Of a stretch of 64,000 bases of DNA, positions 42,617 through 52,643 are shown one piece after another. Below the pieces are notes generated by a model. The model searched no databases and was not told where the DNA came from. It saw nothing but the letters and a program-made list of their open reading frames with translations. Source of the DNA: Globisporangium splendens. Its lineage: Eukaryota; Oomycota; Peronosporomycetes; Pythiales; Pythiaceae. Location of the stretch: the NCBI GenBank assembly GCA_006386115.1, contig VFIW01000005.1, forward strand, positions 982,234-1,046,233, given 5' to 3'. Numbering within the stretch: the first letter of the stretch is position 1; the number at the start of each line of letters is the position of its first letter. Position numbers and translations under genes: made by a program.

Positions 42617-43664
42617 ATGGATGCTACAGGAACCCACTCGGTCCAGCAGTACCGGAAACTGTCGAGTTGACTATTGAGGGTTTCCCTCATTTGTCTTCTC
42701 ATGAGTGGATGGCGCTTGAGCGCATGCGAGATGTCATCGGAGAGGCTGCCGTGGTCAGTCTGCTTCGATCGGCGTCTCCGGAGGACCAGAAGAGTGCGGT
42801 GGTCAGCTTCATGCACCACAAGATCATGTCCTCCCGGAAGCAGGTCGCAACCCCTGTTTCCTCACTCAGGACGGTGCCACTGAAGCTTGACGTCTCTCCG
42901 TATCGCGGCGGAGAGAACGAGCCACTCTCACGATGGTTCGTCGAGTTGGACGCAGCCATCGCTGCAAGACAACTGCGAGACCCTTCGCAGCAAGTGTTGT
43001 TCGCGATGTCCAACCTTGCGGGTCGTGCGAAGAGCTGGGCGTATGGTAAGCGTTTAGCCGATCTAAACTGCTTCCCCAGCTACGACCACTTCAAGACCGA
43101 ACTCAAGAAGGCGTTTGAACCTCCACGAAGTGAGTTCCGTGCGCGCGCCGAGTTCCTCAAGCTTCGTCAAGGCCGTTTCGACCTTCACTCGTATGCACAG
43201 CGTGCTCGCTACTTGGTGTCGAGTATCGTTGACGAGCCGATTGACGTTCCGACGCAAGTCGTGACGTTCATGACGGGTCTGAACGATGGTCCGATTCGGA
43301 ACCAACTGTTCCGCGAGTACCCAAGACGCTGGACGAAGCTATCGAACGTGCGATGCAAGAAGAGTTCAGCATCAAGCAAGCGAAGTTCCATGGGTTTGCG
43401 TCAAGACCAATGCGGCAATCAAATGTTGCGCATGATGGTCCCGAGCCCATGGACATCTCGTACATTTCCACGCCTGGAAATGAGCGTCCTCGCAACAATG
43501 GGAAGTGTTTCCGTTGCGGGAAGCCCGGTCACATTGCTCGGAACTGCAAGGTGTCTTTGCCGGGTCGGCAAACGACACAGGGTGCTCGTTCGAACAACCA
43601 CGATCGTTCTTACGGTCGCCGGTTCGAGCGGTCGCCTGGACCAAAAAACGGGAATGGACAGTAG
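42617..43664 (+). pseudogene. gag: Gypsy family A gag with two 1-nt deletions (A2)
   Basis: Relative to 5185-6234, one C is lost in a C-run just after the start (about 42632) and another at about 43322 (TACCCAAG for TACCCCAAG). The central region is open in a frame that can be entered from an upstream ATG at 42538, which gives an N-terminal extension not seen elsewhere. The zinc-knuckle end (CFRCGKPGHIARNC) lies in the original frame (43353-43664) that leads into the frameshift signal. Both losses are in short homopolymers, so reads should be checked. Confidence 0.85.
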
Positions 43665-43681
43665 GGGCGGGGCCTCCTACT
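43643..43681 (+). promoter_or_regulatory. -1 ribosomal frameshift signal, family A gag-pol (A2)
   Basis: A AAA AAC at 43643-43649, 10 nt spacer, hairpin 43660-43681 (8 bp stem, 6 nt loop) containing the gag TAG. Pol continues in the -1 frame from 43649. Confidence 0.8.
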
Positions 43682-46600
43682 GGCCCGGAAAAGAGGACTG
43701 TGGACGTTGTGGAGACACAGGACTCTGGTTCCTATGTGCATCAAGCACATGCAGTTTCCACTACGAGGGAGAAGAGTGTCAGTCAAACGTCAAGTTTGAT
43801 CGTTCACAAAGTTCATGTAGACGGTATTGCAATGCCTCTACGAGCTTTGGTTGACACTGGTGCGTCGAACAACTTTGTTCGAAATGAAGTGATCGTGAGG
43901 CATGGTGTCTTTGTGCCTGATGCGAATGAAGAGAAGACAATGATCGTCCGGTTGGCAAATGGGTCAACTGTGAAGATGCCGAAGCGCGTGGTGCGCTTGG
44001 CAATCAAGTGTGAAGATTTCCGAGGTGAAGACGAGTTCATTTTACTCGACCTCGATGACAAGTTTGACATCATCCTGGACATACCGTGGTTGAAGCGTTA
44101 CCAACCTAGCATTGACTGGATGAATATGAAGATCTCCGTTGGCAAGTCACGCGATGTTGACTTGTGCTGCACAACAACGGATGAAGTTGTATGGATGTGC
44201 ACATCTGTGGAAGAGATCCCAGATGACCCTTGTGATATTGCGGTGTGCGATGGTCCCCCATGTTCACAAGTGGTACCCATTTTAAAGACGACGAACGGAG
44301 GTGGAGCAGTCAGGCGCCAGAAAAAGACTGTCTCCTTTGCCATCGACGACGAGAAGGTTCGTGATGGCGTTGACAAGAGTGAATGGAAGAGGAACAAACA
44401 CCCTTCCCAAGACAAGAAGAAGACCAGCAAGAGAAGTTTTTCGTCAAGAGTTTTGAGTTCCCCTGATCAAGGTACAAGTAGTGATGACGAAGGGAGTGTC
44501 CAAGCACAAGACATTCCAAGCGAGTTTGTGAATATCGCGGTCTACAGTGAAGAAGGTGGCGTGGATGTAATCCGTCACGTGAAGATTGAAAATCCTCCAA
44601 GTTCAGTCGAAGAGTTGATTTCCTTGCCATCGATGAGCAAGAAGACACTGGAGCGCAGCCTAGCGAGAGGCGATATTGCGCAGGTGTGTGTGATCGTCGA
44701 AATGGTCGACGAAAGCTTCGTCAACACAGCATCAAGTGCGGATGCAGATGTGTTGGACGAGAAGACACGGAAGGAAAGGTTCGAGGAGCAGTCGTGGGAC
44801 GCCCTCAAGAAGAACCCCGTGTATGCGCTTGCCAGGGAATTTGAAGACATTTTTCCTGACAAGGTGCCGGACGAATTGCCATTCGACAGAGGCATTCGTC
44901 ATGAGATTGATGTACTTCCTGGCACGAAGTACTGCATCACAAGACAGTGGCCGTTGCCAAAGGAACAAGTCGAGGCAATCGACGAGTTCTTTGCACAACG
45001 TGCTAAGGCTGGTCATGTGCGGGAGAGCAAGTCTCCGCGTTGCAGCCCCACTTTCTGTGTGAAGAAGGCAACTGGAGGTTGGCGCATTGTTCACGCTTTC
45101 AACAAGCTGAACGACGCGACAATTCCAGTCCAGACTCCGGTTCCACGCAAGGACATGATCCTTGATGGAATGGTTGGCAGCGCCGTCTTCAGTGCTATCG
45201 ACCTGAAAGATGGGTTCTATCAGATTCGAATGCGCGAAGACGATGTTCCGTTGACCGCAGTGAGCACCCCGAGTGGTATGCTGTGGGAATGGTTAGCGAT
45301 GCTACAGGGACTGAAGAATGCTCCCGCGACCTTCAATCGAATGGTCACGAACATTCTTCGTCCTCTGCGAACATTTACACCAAGTTACTTTGACGACATT
45401 TTCGTTCATAGTAAGGCCACGAATGGGAAGTCTGATGTCGATGTTCATCTCGATCATCTTCGTCAAGTTTTCCAGGTCATGCGCGAGAACAAACTATACG
45501 CAAACTTGAAGAAGTGCATGTTCTTCGCCCCCGAGATCCCTGTTCTCGGTTGTTTTGTGGGCAAGAACGGTGTTCGAGTCGATCCGGAGAAGGTCAAAGC
45601 TATTGACGATTGGCCAGTGCCTCAGAACGTCAAACAGCTTCGACAATGGTTGGGTCTAGCCAACTACTTGCACAAGTACACACGCAATTATGCAGCGTTG
45701 GTGCAACCCCTCACACAGCTCTTGAAGAAAGACGTTGAGTGGAAGTGGTCGAAAGACCATCAGACGGCGTTCGAAGAAGTAAAGAGGAGTCTTCGAGAAG
45801 CTCCTGTGTTGGCTCTGCCAAACCACGACAAGCCGTTCCACGTCGTCTGTGATGCGAGCGACTATGCCATCGGTTGCGCATTGACGCAACACGATGATGA
45901 GGGTCATGAGCGAGTTGTGTCATATCAGTCACGACAACTCCGACCCGCAGAACGGAACTACCCAGTTCACGACAAGGAACTTCTGGCGATGAAGTATTCT
46001 TTGGTCAAGTTCTGTGTGTATCTGCTCGGCGAGGAACGCTTTGCTATCTACACTGATCACGCATCTCTGCGTACGGCAGTGAAGACTCCTCATTTGTCGC
46101 AAAGAATGGCGAGATGGTTCTCCTTCTTTGCAGAGTACAACTTTGTTATACACTACAAGCCAGGCAAGACGAACATCTTAGCCGATGCGCTGTCAAGACG
46201 TCCGGATTACGATCCGAAGACCAAGAGTGAAGACACGGACGGAGCACGTCGACTCTGTGAAGATGTTCAAGCGATCGCGGTGCGAGCTGCGACTACAGTG
46301 CGAGAAGAGATCGTCGAAGGGTACAAGTCTGACGAAACATGTCAGGACTTGTTGAAGTACTTCAAGGACCCTTCGGACAAAGCACTGCAAGGTCTTCCGT
46401 CGCGCACAAGATCGCGAGTTCACCGCTTCCGAGTACACAATGGGTTGTTGTACTATGCGGTTGAACAAGGGGACACAGCAAGGGTTGTTGTTCCCAACGA
46501 CGAAGGTCTGCGTCATCGACTCTTGTATGAGTACCATGACAGTCCTTTGGGTGGCCATCTCGGACGTGAGAAAACGTTTCTCAGTCTTTCCCGGGATTAC

Positions 46601-48430
46601 TACTGGCCACACATGTACACGTGGGTTAGCAAGTATGTGAGGACTTGCGAGATCTGCCAACGAGTGAAACCTTCTGGTTCCACTCAGGCCACACTTCGTT
46701 CATTACCTGTCCCTTCGGACAGTTGGAAGTCTGTGAGTATGGATTTCATATTCGGACTTCCACGTGACAAACACAGACGCAATGGCATCCTTGTGTTTGT
46801 GGACCGATTCAGCAAGATGGTCCATCTTGCGCCTGTTTCGGACAAGATCTCAGCGGAAAAGACTGCCAAGGTCTTTGTAGACGTCGTATTCCGTCTACAC
46901 AGACTACCGGTCGAGATCGTGTCTGACCGTGACACCCGTTTCACGTCCAAGTTCTGGCGTGCACTGTTCGGACTTCTGGACACCAAGTTGTCCATGTCAA
47001 CAGCAGCACACCCTGAAACGGACGGTCAAACAGAGCGAGTGAATCGTGTCCTCGAAGACGTGTTGCGCAGCTACACAACGTCTTTCAAAGAGTGGAGCGA
47101 CTATCTCCCTCTTGCCGAGTTTGCGTTGAACAACTCCACGCATGTCTCGACAGGTCACTCTCCATTTTATGTGAACTATGGCATTCACCCTCGAGTGCCT
47201 GCTTCCGTAATGGGTGAGGTCTCTACCTTAAGTGGGGGAGGGATTCCGGCTCATGGTAACAAGCCGAAGTCGTCTTACGACCTGAATGCTGCTTCCGAGT
47301 TGAAAGCCAATTTTGACTCGATGAAACCCCTCGACGACCTAACAAGTCGTGAAGAGCAGCAAGTCGATGACTTTATCGTGAGGAGACAAGCCGTTGTGAG
47401 GTTTGTTCGAGACGCAATCGCGAAGGCTCAGGATCTGCAAAAGGAACAAGCAGACAAGAGAGGAAGGAAGAACAAGCAAGTTTATAAGATCAATGATCTT
47501 GTATTACTTAGCACGGCGAACCTGCCTGAACATGCAGTGTCCAACTTGGGAAGCTCCAAGCTTCTGCCAAGGTTCGTCGGACCGTTCAAGGTAGTGAAAT
47601 GCAATGGGGATGCCTACACGCTAGACATACCTACACGCATGCGTCTACACCCAACATTTTATGTGGGTAGACTGAAGCCTTACCTTCCAAGTGGATCTGC
47701 GGATCCTACGAGATCTTCTGCAAACGATCGAGCTGATCGTGAAGCTTCTCCACTTGATTGCGAAGAGCAAACAGCTCATCGCTCTGGAGATCCTTCTCGG
47801 CGTACAGGAGTTGTAGGACGTCGAAGGATTGGTCCTTCACTGCCTCCAACGCTTGAAGACGAGAATGGTACTCACCACGAAGTACCTCGAGAGCCGAACC
47901 TGCCTCTTCCACAGAGCGCAAAAGGCGATCGTGAGCCAACTCACGAGACTTCTCGTTCTTCTGGAGTCGAACAAGTTCGTCCTGAACTTGTTGGAACCGT
48001 TCCTCGAAACGGGACTCCAAAGCCGAACACTGGGCACAACCTTCTGTTAGATCGTCGATCTTCGACTCGTGATCGGCGACAAGGTTCTCGAGACTCTCGC
48101 AGCGTTCCTCAAGTGTCGAACAACGCTGCTGCAAAGCCTCAATTTGCCCACGATGAGCACTCTTCCACTTCCAGAGTCGCTCAATCGTTTTCTCGTTCAG
48201 CCCCACCCCCGTTGTTAGACTCTCAGGGAGAGCATCGCTGGGTGGTTGAGTCGATTGTTGATCACGAAGATCAACCGACTCATCGTCGAGGAAAGAAGCA
48301 GTTGAACCATCAACGCTTCTACAGAGTTCGGTGGCGTGGATATCCACCGAACTCGGACACGTGGGAGCCTCGTCAGACATTGGAGTCTGATGTTCCCGAC
48401 GTGGTCCGCAGCTATGAGAACTGCTTGTAG
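43649..48430 (+). CDS. pol: Gypsy family A Pol polyprotein, intact (about 1590 aa)
   Basis: Made by -1 frameshifting from gag; it has no start codon of its own. Protease core LVDTGASNNF at about 43847; acidic and basic linker; reverse transcriptase with YFDDIFVHS (45386 on); RNase H with CDASDYAIGCAL and YTDHASLRT; integrase with HHCC zinc motif (GGHLGREKTF, CEICQRVKPS) and DDE residues in SMDFIFG (about 46737), VSDRDTRFT (about 46920) and ETDGQTERVNRVLED (about 47018-47060); Ser/Arg-rich linker; chromodomain at about 48232-48420 (FYRVRWRGY, TWEPRQTL). No stop or frameshift. The last 725 nt are overlapped by the antisense ORF. It is the only complete pol of any family in the window. Confidence 0.94.
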   Translation, partial: REWTVGAGPPTGPEKRTVDVVETQDSGSYVHQAHAVSTTREKSVSQTSSLIVHKVHVDGIAMPLRALVDTGASNNFVRNEVIVRHGVFVPDANEEKTMIVRLANGSTVKMPKRVVRLAIKCEDFRGEDEFILLDLDDKFDIILDIPWLKRYQPSIDWMNMKISVGKSRDVDLCCTTTDEVVWMCTSVEEIPDDPCDIAVCDGPPCSQVVPILKTTNGGGAVRRQKKTVSFAIDDEKVRDGVDKSEWKRNKHPSQDKKKTSKRSFSSRVLSSPDQGTSSDDEGSVQAQDIPSEFVNIAVYSEEGGVDVIRHVKIENPPSSVEELISLPSMSKKTLERSLARGDIAQVCVIVEMVDESFVNTASSADADVLDEKTRKERFEEQSWDALKKNPVYALAREFEDIFPDKVPDELPFDRGIRHEIDVLPGTKYCITRQWPLPKEQVEAIDEFFAQRAKAGHVRESKSPRCSPTFCVKKATGGWRIVHAFNKLNDATIPVQTPVPRKDMILDGMVGSAVFSAIDLKDGFYQIRMREDDVPLTAVSTPSGMLWEWLAMLQGLKNAPATFNRMVTNILRPLRTFTPSYFDDIFVHSKATNGKSDVDVHLDHLRQVFQVMRENKLYANLKKCMFFAPEIPVLGCFVGKNGVRVDPEKVKAIDDWPVPQNVKQLRQWLGLANYLHKYTRNYAALVQPLTQLLKKDVEWKWSKDHQTAFEEVKRSLREAPVLALPNHDKPFHVVCDASDYAIGCALTQHDDEGHERVVSYQSRQLRPAERNYPVHDKELLAMKYSLVKFCVYLLGEERFAIYTDHASLRTAVKTPHLSQRMARWFSFFAEYNFVIHYKPGKTNILADALSRRPDYDPKTKSEDTDGARRLCEDVQAIAVRAATTVREEIVEGYKSDETCQDLLKYFKDPSDKALQGLPSRTRSRVHRFRVHNGLLYYAVEQGDTARVVVPNDEGLRHRLLYEYHDSPLGGHLGREKTFLSLSRDYYWPHMYTWVSKYVRTCEICQRVKPSGSTQATLRSLPVPSDSWKSVSMDFIFGLPRDKHRRNGILVFVDRFSKMVHLAPVSDKISAEKTAKVFVDVVFRLHRLPVEIVSDRDTRFTSKFWRALFGLLDTKLSMSTAAHPETDGQTERVNRVLEDVLRSYTTSFKEWSDYLPLAEFALNNSTHVSTGHSPFYVNYGIHPRVPASVMGEVSTLSGGGIPAHGNKPKSSYDLNAASELKANFDSMKPLDDLTSREEQQVDDFIVRRQAVVRFVRDAIAKAQDLQKEQADKRGRKNKQVYKINDLVLLSTANLPEHAVSNLGSSKLLPRFVGPFKVVKCNGDAYTLDIPTRMRLHPTFYVGRLKPYLPSGSADPTRSSANDRADREASPLDCEEQTAHRSGDPSRRTGVVGRRRIGPSLPPTLEDENGTHHEVPREPNLPLPQSAKGDREPTHETSRSSGVEQVRPELVGTVPRNGTPKPNTGHNLLLDRRSSTRDRRQGSRDSRSVPQVSNNAAAKPQFAHDEHSSTSRVAQSFSRSAPPPLLDSQGEHRWVVESIVDHEDQPTHRRGKKQLNHQRFYRVRWRGYPPNSDTWEPRQTLESDVPDVVRSYENCL

Positions 48431-48773
48431 CGTCGCCAGGGGGGACACTACGACGACCAGAGCTACGGCTCGCTCTGTCGTCAGCGGGAGTTCTTCTTTC
48501 GGTACGAGCATTGCCACGACGAAGAAGACGCTCCATCTTGTTCTCGTTCTCAAGACGAACAAATGTTCGCCATGAGTCTCGCTGAGCTGCGATGTGTTGG
48601 TTCGGATCATCGCGATCGTTGATCCGACGCCAACTGAAGAACCGCTCCTTGTAGAACTCGAGCTCCCCCTTCTTCTTCAGAATGGGAGAGATGTCGAAGA
48701 GTTCTGGAGCTGTCTGCTGTCGCTTGGACGACGGACGTTCTTCACGGTTCACTTGGTCACTTGGTCGCTTCAT
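47706..48773 (-). CDS. antisense coiled-coil ORF of family A Gypsy element (355 aa)
   Basis: I do not recognise this protein. It starts at MKRPSDQ (ATG 48773-48771), 64 nt inside the polypurine tract; an in-frame ATG at 48872 lies in the LTR and upstream of the start core, so I prefer 48773. N-terminus: basic, with a nuclear-signal-like KRPSDQ...SSKRQQ and an aromatic patch ELEFYKERFFSWRRIND. Middle: Ser/Arg-rich, low complexity. C-terminal half (about residues 195-355): long heptad-rich coiled coil (ERLWKWKSAHRGQIEALQQR through LRNQVEKLHDQLDRLQKIS). 725 nt overlap pol on the other strand. It is not obviously homologous to the family B antisense protein, but has the same position, orientation and end in a coiled coil. 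Confidence 0.72.
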   Translation of the reverse strand: MKRPSDQVNREERPSSKRQQTAPELFDISPILKKKGELEFYKERFFSWRRINDRDDPNQHIAAQRDSWRTFVRLENENKMERLLRRGNARTERRTPADDRASRSSGRRSVPPGDATSSSHSCGPRREHQTPMSDEAPTCPSSVDIHATELCRSVDGSTASFLDDESVDLRDQQSTQPPSDALPESLTTGVGLNEKTIERLWKWKSAHRGQIEALQQRCSTLEERCESLENLVADHESKIDDLTEGCAQCSALESRFEERFQQVQDELVRLQKNEKSRELAHDRLLRSVEEAGSALEVLRGEYHSRLQALEAVKDQSFDVLQLLYAEKDLQSDELFALRNQVEKLHDQLDRLQKIS

Positions 48774-48776
48774 TGC

Positions 48777-48792
48777 CAATTGCAAAGTGAAC
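48777..48792 (-). promoter_or_regulatory. oomycete-type start core upstream of family A antisense ORF
   Basis: GTTCACTTTGCAATTG on the - strand matches GCTCATTYYNCAWTTT at 13 of 16 positions and ends 3 nt before the antisense ATG. This is a better match than that of the lipase gene. The 5' UTR would be very short. Confidence 0.5.
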
Positions 48793-48849
48793 TGCTCCGA
48801 AAGGTCTGCAAAAGTACGCAAGGTACTTGTGACTTTAAGGAGGGGATGA

Positions 48850-49500
48850 TGTAATGGGCTATAACCAGCCATTACATGAAGATGGATCTGTCCACAGATC
48901 TAGTGTGTCACACACCACCTTCAGCGTGCATTGTGGAGACACAAATAACAAAGGGATTACGGTAATACAGTCCCCACATGCACGTGTGACGTTATTCGAT
49001 GACGTCACGAGTGTTCTCTGTGCTGATCAGTGCAGAATGTTGTTCTCATGTACTAATCAGTACAGAGTAATGACATCCATGTACTAATCAAGTACTGAGT
49101 GATGGTTTCTGCTTGGGAAACTGGACTGGCGACGAGACCGACGTGTCTCTGCCGCCTGAAGTGAGTGGCGCGAGCCAATCACTTTGCAGGGATTTTAAAC
49201 AAGACTTGAAGTTCAAGCTTCTCGAAGATCCCGTAGGTTCAACGTCAGTGTACCCAAGGTTTTATATATCAGATTCATAGGTTTTATTGTGTATGTTTAG
49301 GTTTTAGTTATCAAACGTGTAGGATCCCTTGGGGTTCATTAGTAAGTAGCGACAGGAACCATAACTACATTTAATTCAGTTGCAAATTTTCCTTCGGGTG
49401 CTCAAGTCTTCTTCCTCCCTCCACATCGGGAGATCGCTTCCTTCGGCACAAGCGTGTGTGCCGTGTGTTGAGGGACTGTTTGGAACAGCGCCCTCTTACA
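48850..49500 (+). repeat. LTR (A/C type) joining A2 to the family C fragment
   Basis: 651 bp preceded by the polypurine tract AAGGAGGGGATGA (48837-48849). It runs directly into family C pol at 49501, as in unit 1. Confidence 0.92.
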
Positions 49501-51925
49501 GAAAGAAGACAAGAAGACCGACGAAGAAGAACGGAGATCTGCAAGCGTCCCTGATCAAGACACAAGAGAAGCAGAAGATGAAGTGAAGAAAGAAAAACAA
49601 GCCACTTCAAGCGAATATGTGAACGTCGTAGTCTACAATGAAGAAGGTGACAGCCAGATAGTGCGTCACGTACAAGTTGAAAATCCTCCAAGTCTGGCTC
49701 AAGAATTGATTTCCTTGCCGTTGATGAGCAAGAAGACGCTCAAGCGTAGCCTGGCGAAAGGCGAAATTTCGCAAATTTGTGCGATCGTCGATGAAGCTGC
49801 CGACGATGTCATCAACACTGCGGAAGTGTTAGATGAGAAGACACGGAAGGAAAGGTTTGACGAGCAGTCGTGGGACGCTCTAAAGACAAACCCCGTGTAT
49901 GGACTTGTCAAGGAATATGCGGACATATTCCCAGACAAAGTGCCTGACGAATTGCCGCAAGACAGAGGCATTCGTCACGAGATAGATGTACTTCCGGGAA
50001 CGAAGTACTGTATCACAAGGCAATGACCGCTACCGAAGGAACAAGTCGATGCAATCGATGAGTTCTTCGCGCAGCGACAGAAGGCTGGCCATGTGCGCGA
50101 GAGCAAGTCTCCGCACTGTAGTCTCACCTTCTGTGTTAAGAAGGCCACAGGTGGTTGGCGTATTGTTCATGCATTCAACAAATTGAATGATGCGACCGCA
50201 CCTGCTCAGACCCCAGTTCCACGTAAGGATATGATCCTTGATGGAATGGTTGGCAGCACTGTCTTTAGCGCGATCGATCTGAAGGATGGATTCTATCAGA
50301 TTCGTATGCGTGAGAGCGATGTACCATTTACAGCAGTAAGCGCCCCTAGTGGTATGCTGTGGGAGTGGATGGTAATGCCACAAGGTCTGAAGAATGCGCC
50401 AGCAACTTTCAACAGAATGGTCACCAATGTGCTTCGTCCATTGAGAGAGTTTGCACCGAGCTACTTTGACGATATCTTCGTCCATAGTAAGGCTTTGGGA
50501 AAGAAGAAGGATGTTGATGTTCATCTTGAACATCTCCGTCAAGTTTTTCAGGTTATGCGTGAAAACAAATTATACGCTAACTTGAAGAAATGCATCTTCT
50601 TCGTCCCTGAGATCCCTGTACTCGGTTGCTTTGTTGGCAAGAATGGCGTTCGAGCTGATCCTGAGAAAGTCAAGGCTATTGACGATTGGCCTATTCCTCA
50701 GAATGTCAAACAACTACGCCAGTGGTTGGGTTTGGCGAACTACCTGCACAAATACACACGCAATTACGCAGCATTAGTGCAACCTCTCACGAGTCCCCTG
50801 AAAAAGGACAATGAGTGGGAGTGGTCTGAGGAACATCAGGCAGTGTTTGCTGAAGTGAAGAAGAGCTTAAGAGAAGCTCCTGTCCTAGCTCTCGCAGATC
50901 ATGAGAAGCCGTTCCATGTAGTCTGCGATGCGAGCGATTGTGCCATCGGGTGTGCACTGATGCAACACGATGATGAGGGCAAAGAAAGAGTTGTGTCGTA
51001 TCAATCACGACAACTCAGACCCGCAGAAAGGAACTATCCGGTCCATGACAAAGAACTTTTGGCCATGAAGTATGCATTGGCAAAGTTCCGAGTCTATTTG
51101 CTTGGTGAAGAGCAGTTCGCTATTTACACTGATCACGCATCACTGCGGACAGCTGTAAAGACGCCTCACCTATCGCAAAGAATGGCAAGATGGTTTTCCT
51201 TCTTTGCTGAGTATAACTTTGTTGTACACTGCAAGCCCGGCAAGTCCAACATACTTGCTGACGCTTTGTCAAGACGTCCGGACTATGATCCGAAGAACAA
51301 GAGTGACGGCACGAACGGAGCGTGCCGACTCTGTGAAGACGTCAGCGCGATTGCTACGGGAGTGACAAGCACAATCCAAGAAGAAATCACTGAGGGCTAC
51401 AAGCAAGACGAAGCATGTCAAGAACTGATCAAGTATTTCAAGAATCCCTCAGATAAGGCACTCCAAAACCTCCCATCAAGAGCAAGATCGCGTGTTCACC
51501 GTTACAGTATGCACAATGAGCTGTTGTATTATGCAGTTGACGAAGGGGATCCAGCGAGGATCGTTGTCCTCAACGACGAAGGTCTGCGTCATCGACTCTT
51601 GTACGAGTATCATGACGGTCCTTCGAGTGGCCATCTCGGACGTGAGAAAACGTTTCTCAACTTGTCTCGAGATTACTACTGACCTCACATGTACAAGTGG
51701 GTTCGCAAGTATGTGCGTACTTGCGAAGTGTGCCAAAGAGTTAAGCCATCCGGCTCTACTCGGGCTCCACTTCGTTCATTACCTGTCCCATCGGACAGTT
51801 GGAAGTCTGTGAGTATGGATTTCATATTCGGACTTCCAAGAGACACACATGGACGCAATGGCATCCTTGTATTTGTGGACCGATTCAGCAAGATGGTTCA
51901 TCTTGCGCCTGTTTCGGATAAGATC
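49501..51925 (+). pseudogene. pol: Gypsy family C pol, truncated, two nonsense codons (unit 2)
   Basis: Same ends as the unit 1 fragment. Two TGG codons have become TGA (50024-50026 before the reverse transcriptase, 51680-51682 in the integrase zinc region DYYWPHMYKW). RT (YFDDIFVHS) and RNase H (YTDHASLRT) lie in the open stretch 50093-51682. The downstream integrase part differs in codons from unit 1 at about 51540-51770 (SLSRDYY versus NLSRDYY), suggesting a local exchange. Confidence 0.88.
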
Positions 51926-52459
51926 TGTAACCGGACACTTCCGAGTTACGCAGCACGGTACGTGTGTGAGGAAGCGTATGCAACGCTTCTCTCAAGGACT
52001 CCGTTCCGAGAGCGGTTGCCTGCTTCCTGCAGTGCAACAATCGGTTACCTATAGGTCTCTATAGAGTAACCGTCGATAACCAAAGACTTAGTTAACGGTA
52101 AAAATGGAACTGTTTATTCGTTGGGGGTTGCCCTCTGTAGGACAACCTGGATTATCTTTATGTAACTATGAACAATAGCAATCTCAAGTGTAATTACTGC
52201 CCATGGGGCAATGAGTGGCTATGAAAGACTAACGCTAGTTGTCTTATGTGATTGGATGAAATGCATGTTCAATTATATCCAATCGGGGACGCCGTCACTC
52301 AGACTGGCTGCCGGCTCCACTGTGAAGGTTCGAGCAAGTACGACGAACCTCATGGTTCGGTCTTAAACTTGTTGCGCGTACTCTACGTACCGCAAGGTTC
52401 AGTTTGGTTGTGTGGCACAACACAAGTGCGTAACCATGTTACAGTGTAACCCCGTTACA
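51926..52459 (-). repeat. LTR of family B, 3' copy of B2
   Basis: 534 bp. The polypurine tract on the - strand is at 52460-52472 (AAGTGGGGGGTAG). Confidence 0.93.
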
Positions 52460-52643
52460 CTACCCCCCACTTAAAGTGCGAAACACTCGAAGGGTCGGTG
52501 TGAGAAATGTGTGGATCTCACGCGTGTGCGCCGAGAAAGGGAAACATTCGTGTATTCCTCGGGAAAGAGCACAGCGGCGACGCGTGTGTTAATTTCACCG
52601 AGTGTTGGCACATATAGTCACTGTGCTCGCGCACGTGAGTATC

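Larger units (their letters stand above)
41856..49500 (+). mobile_element. Ty3/Gypsy family A element, unit 2 copy (A2)
   Basis: The best preserved A element: 5' LTR, primer-binding site, frameshifted gag, intact pol with chromodomain, intact antisense ORF, polypurine tract, 3' LTR. The gag damage means it could move only if helped by another copy. Its LTRs are 641 and 651 bp and clearly diverged. The flanks AGTGA and GAAAG show no target duplication. Confidence 0.92.
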
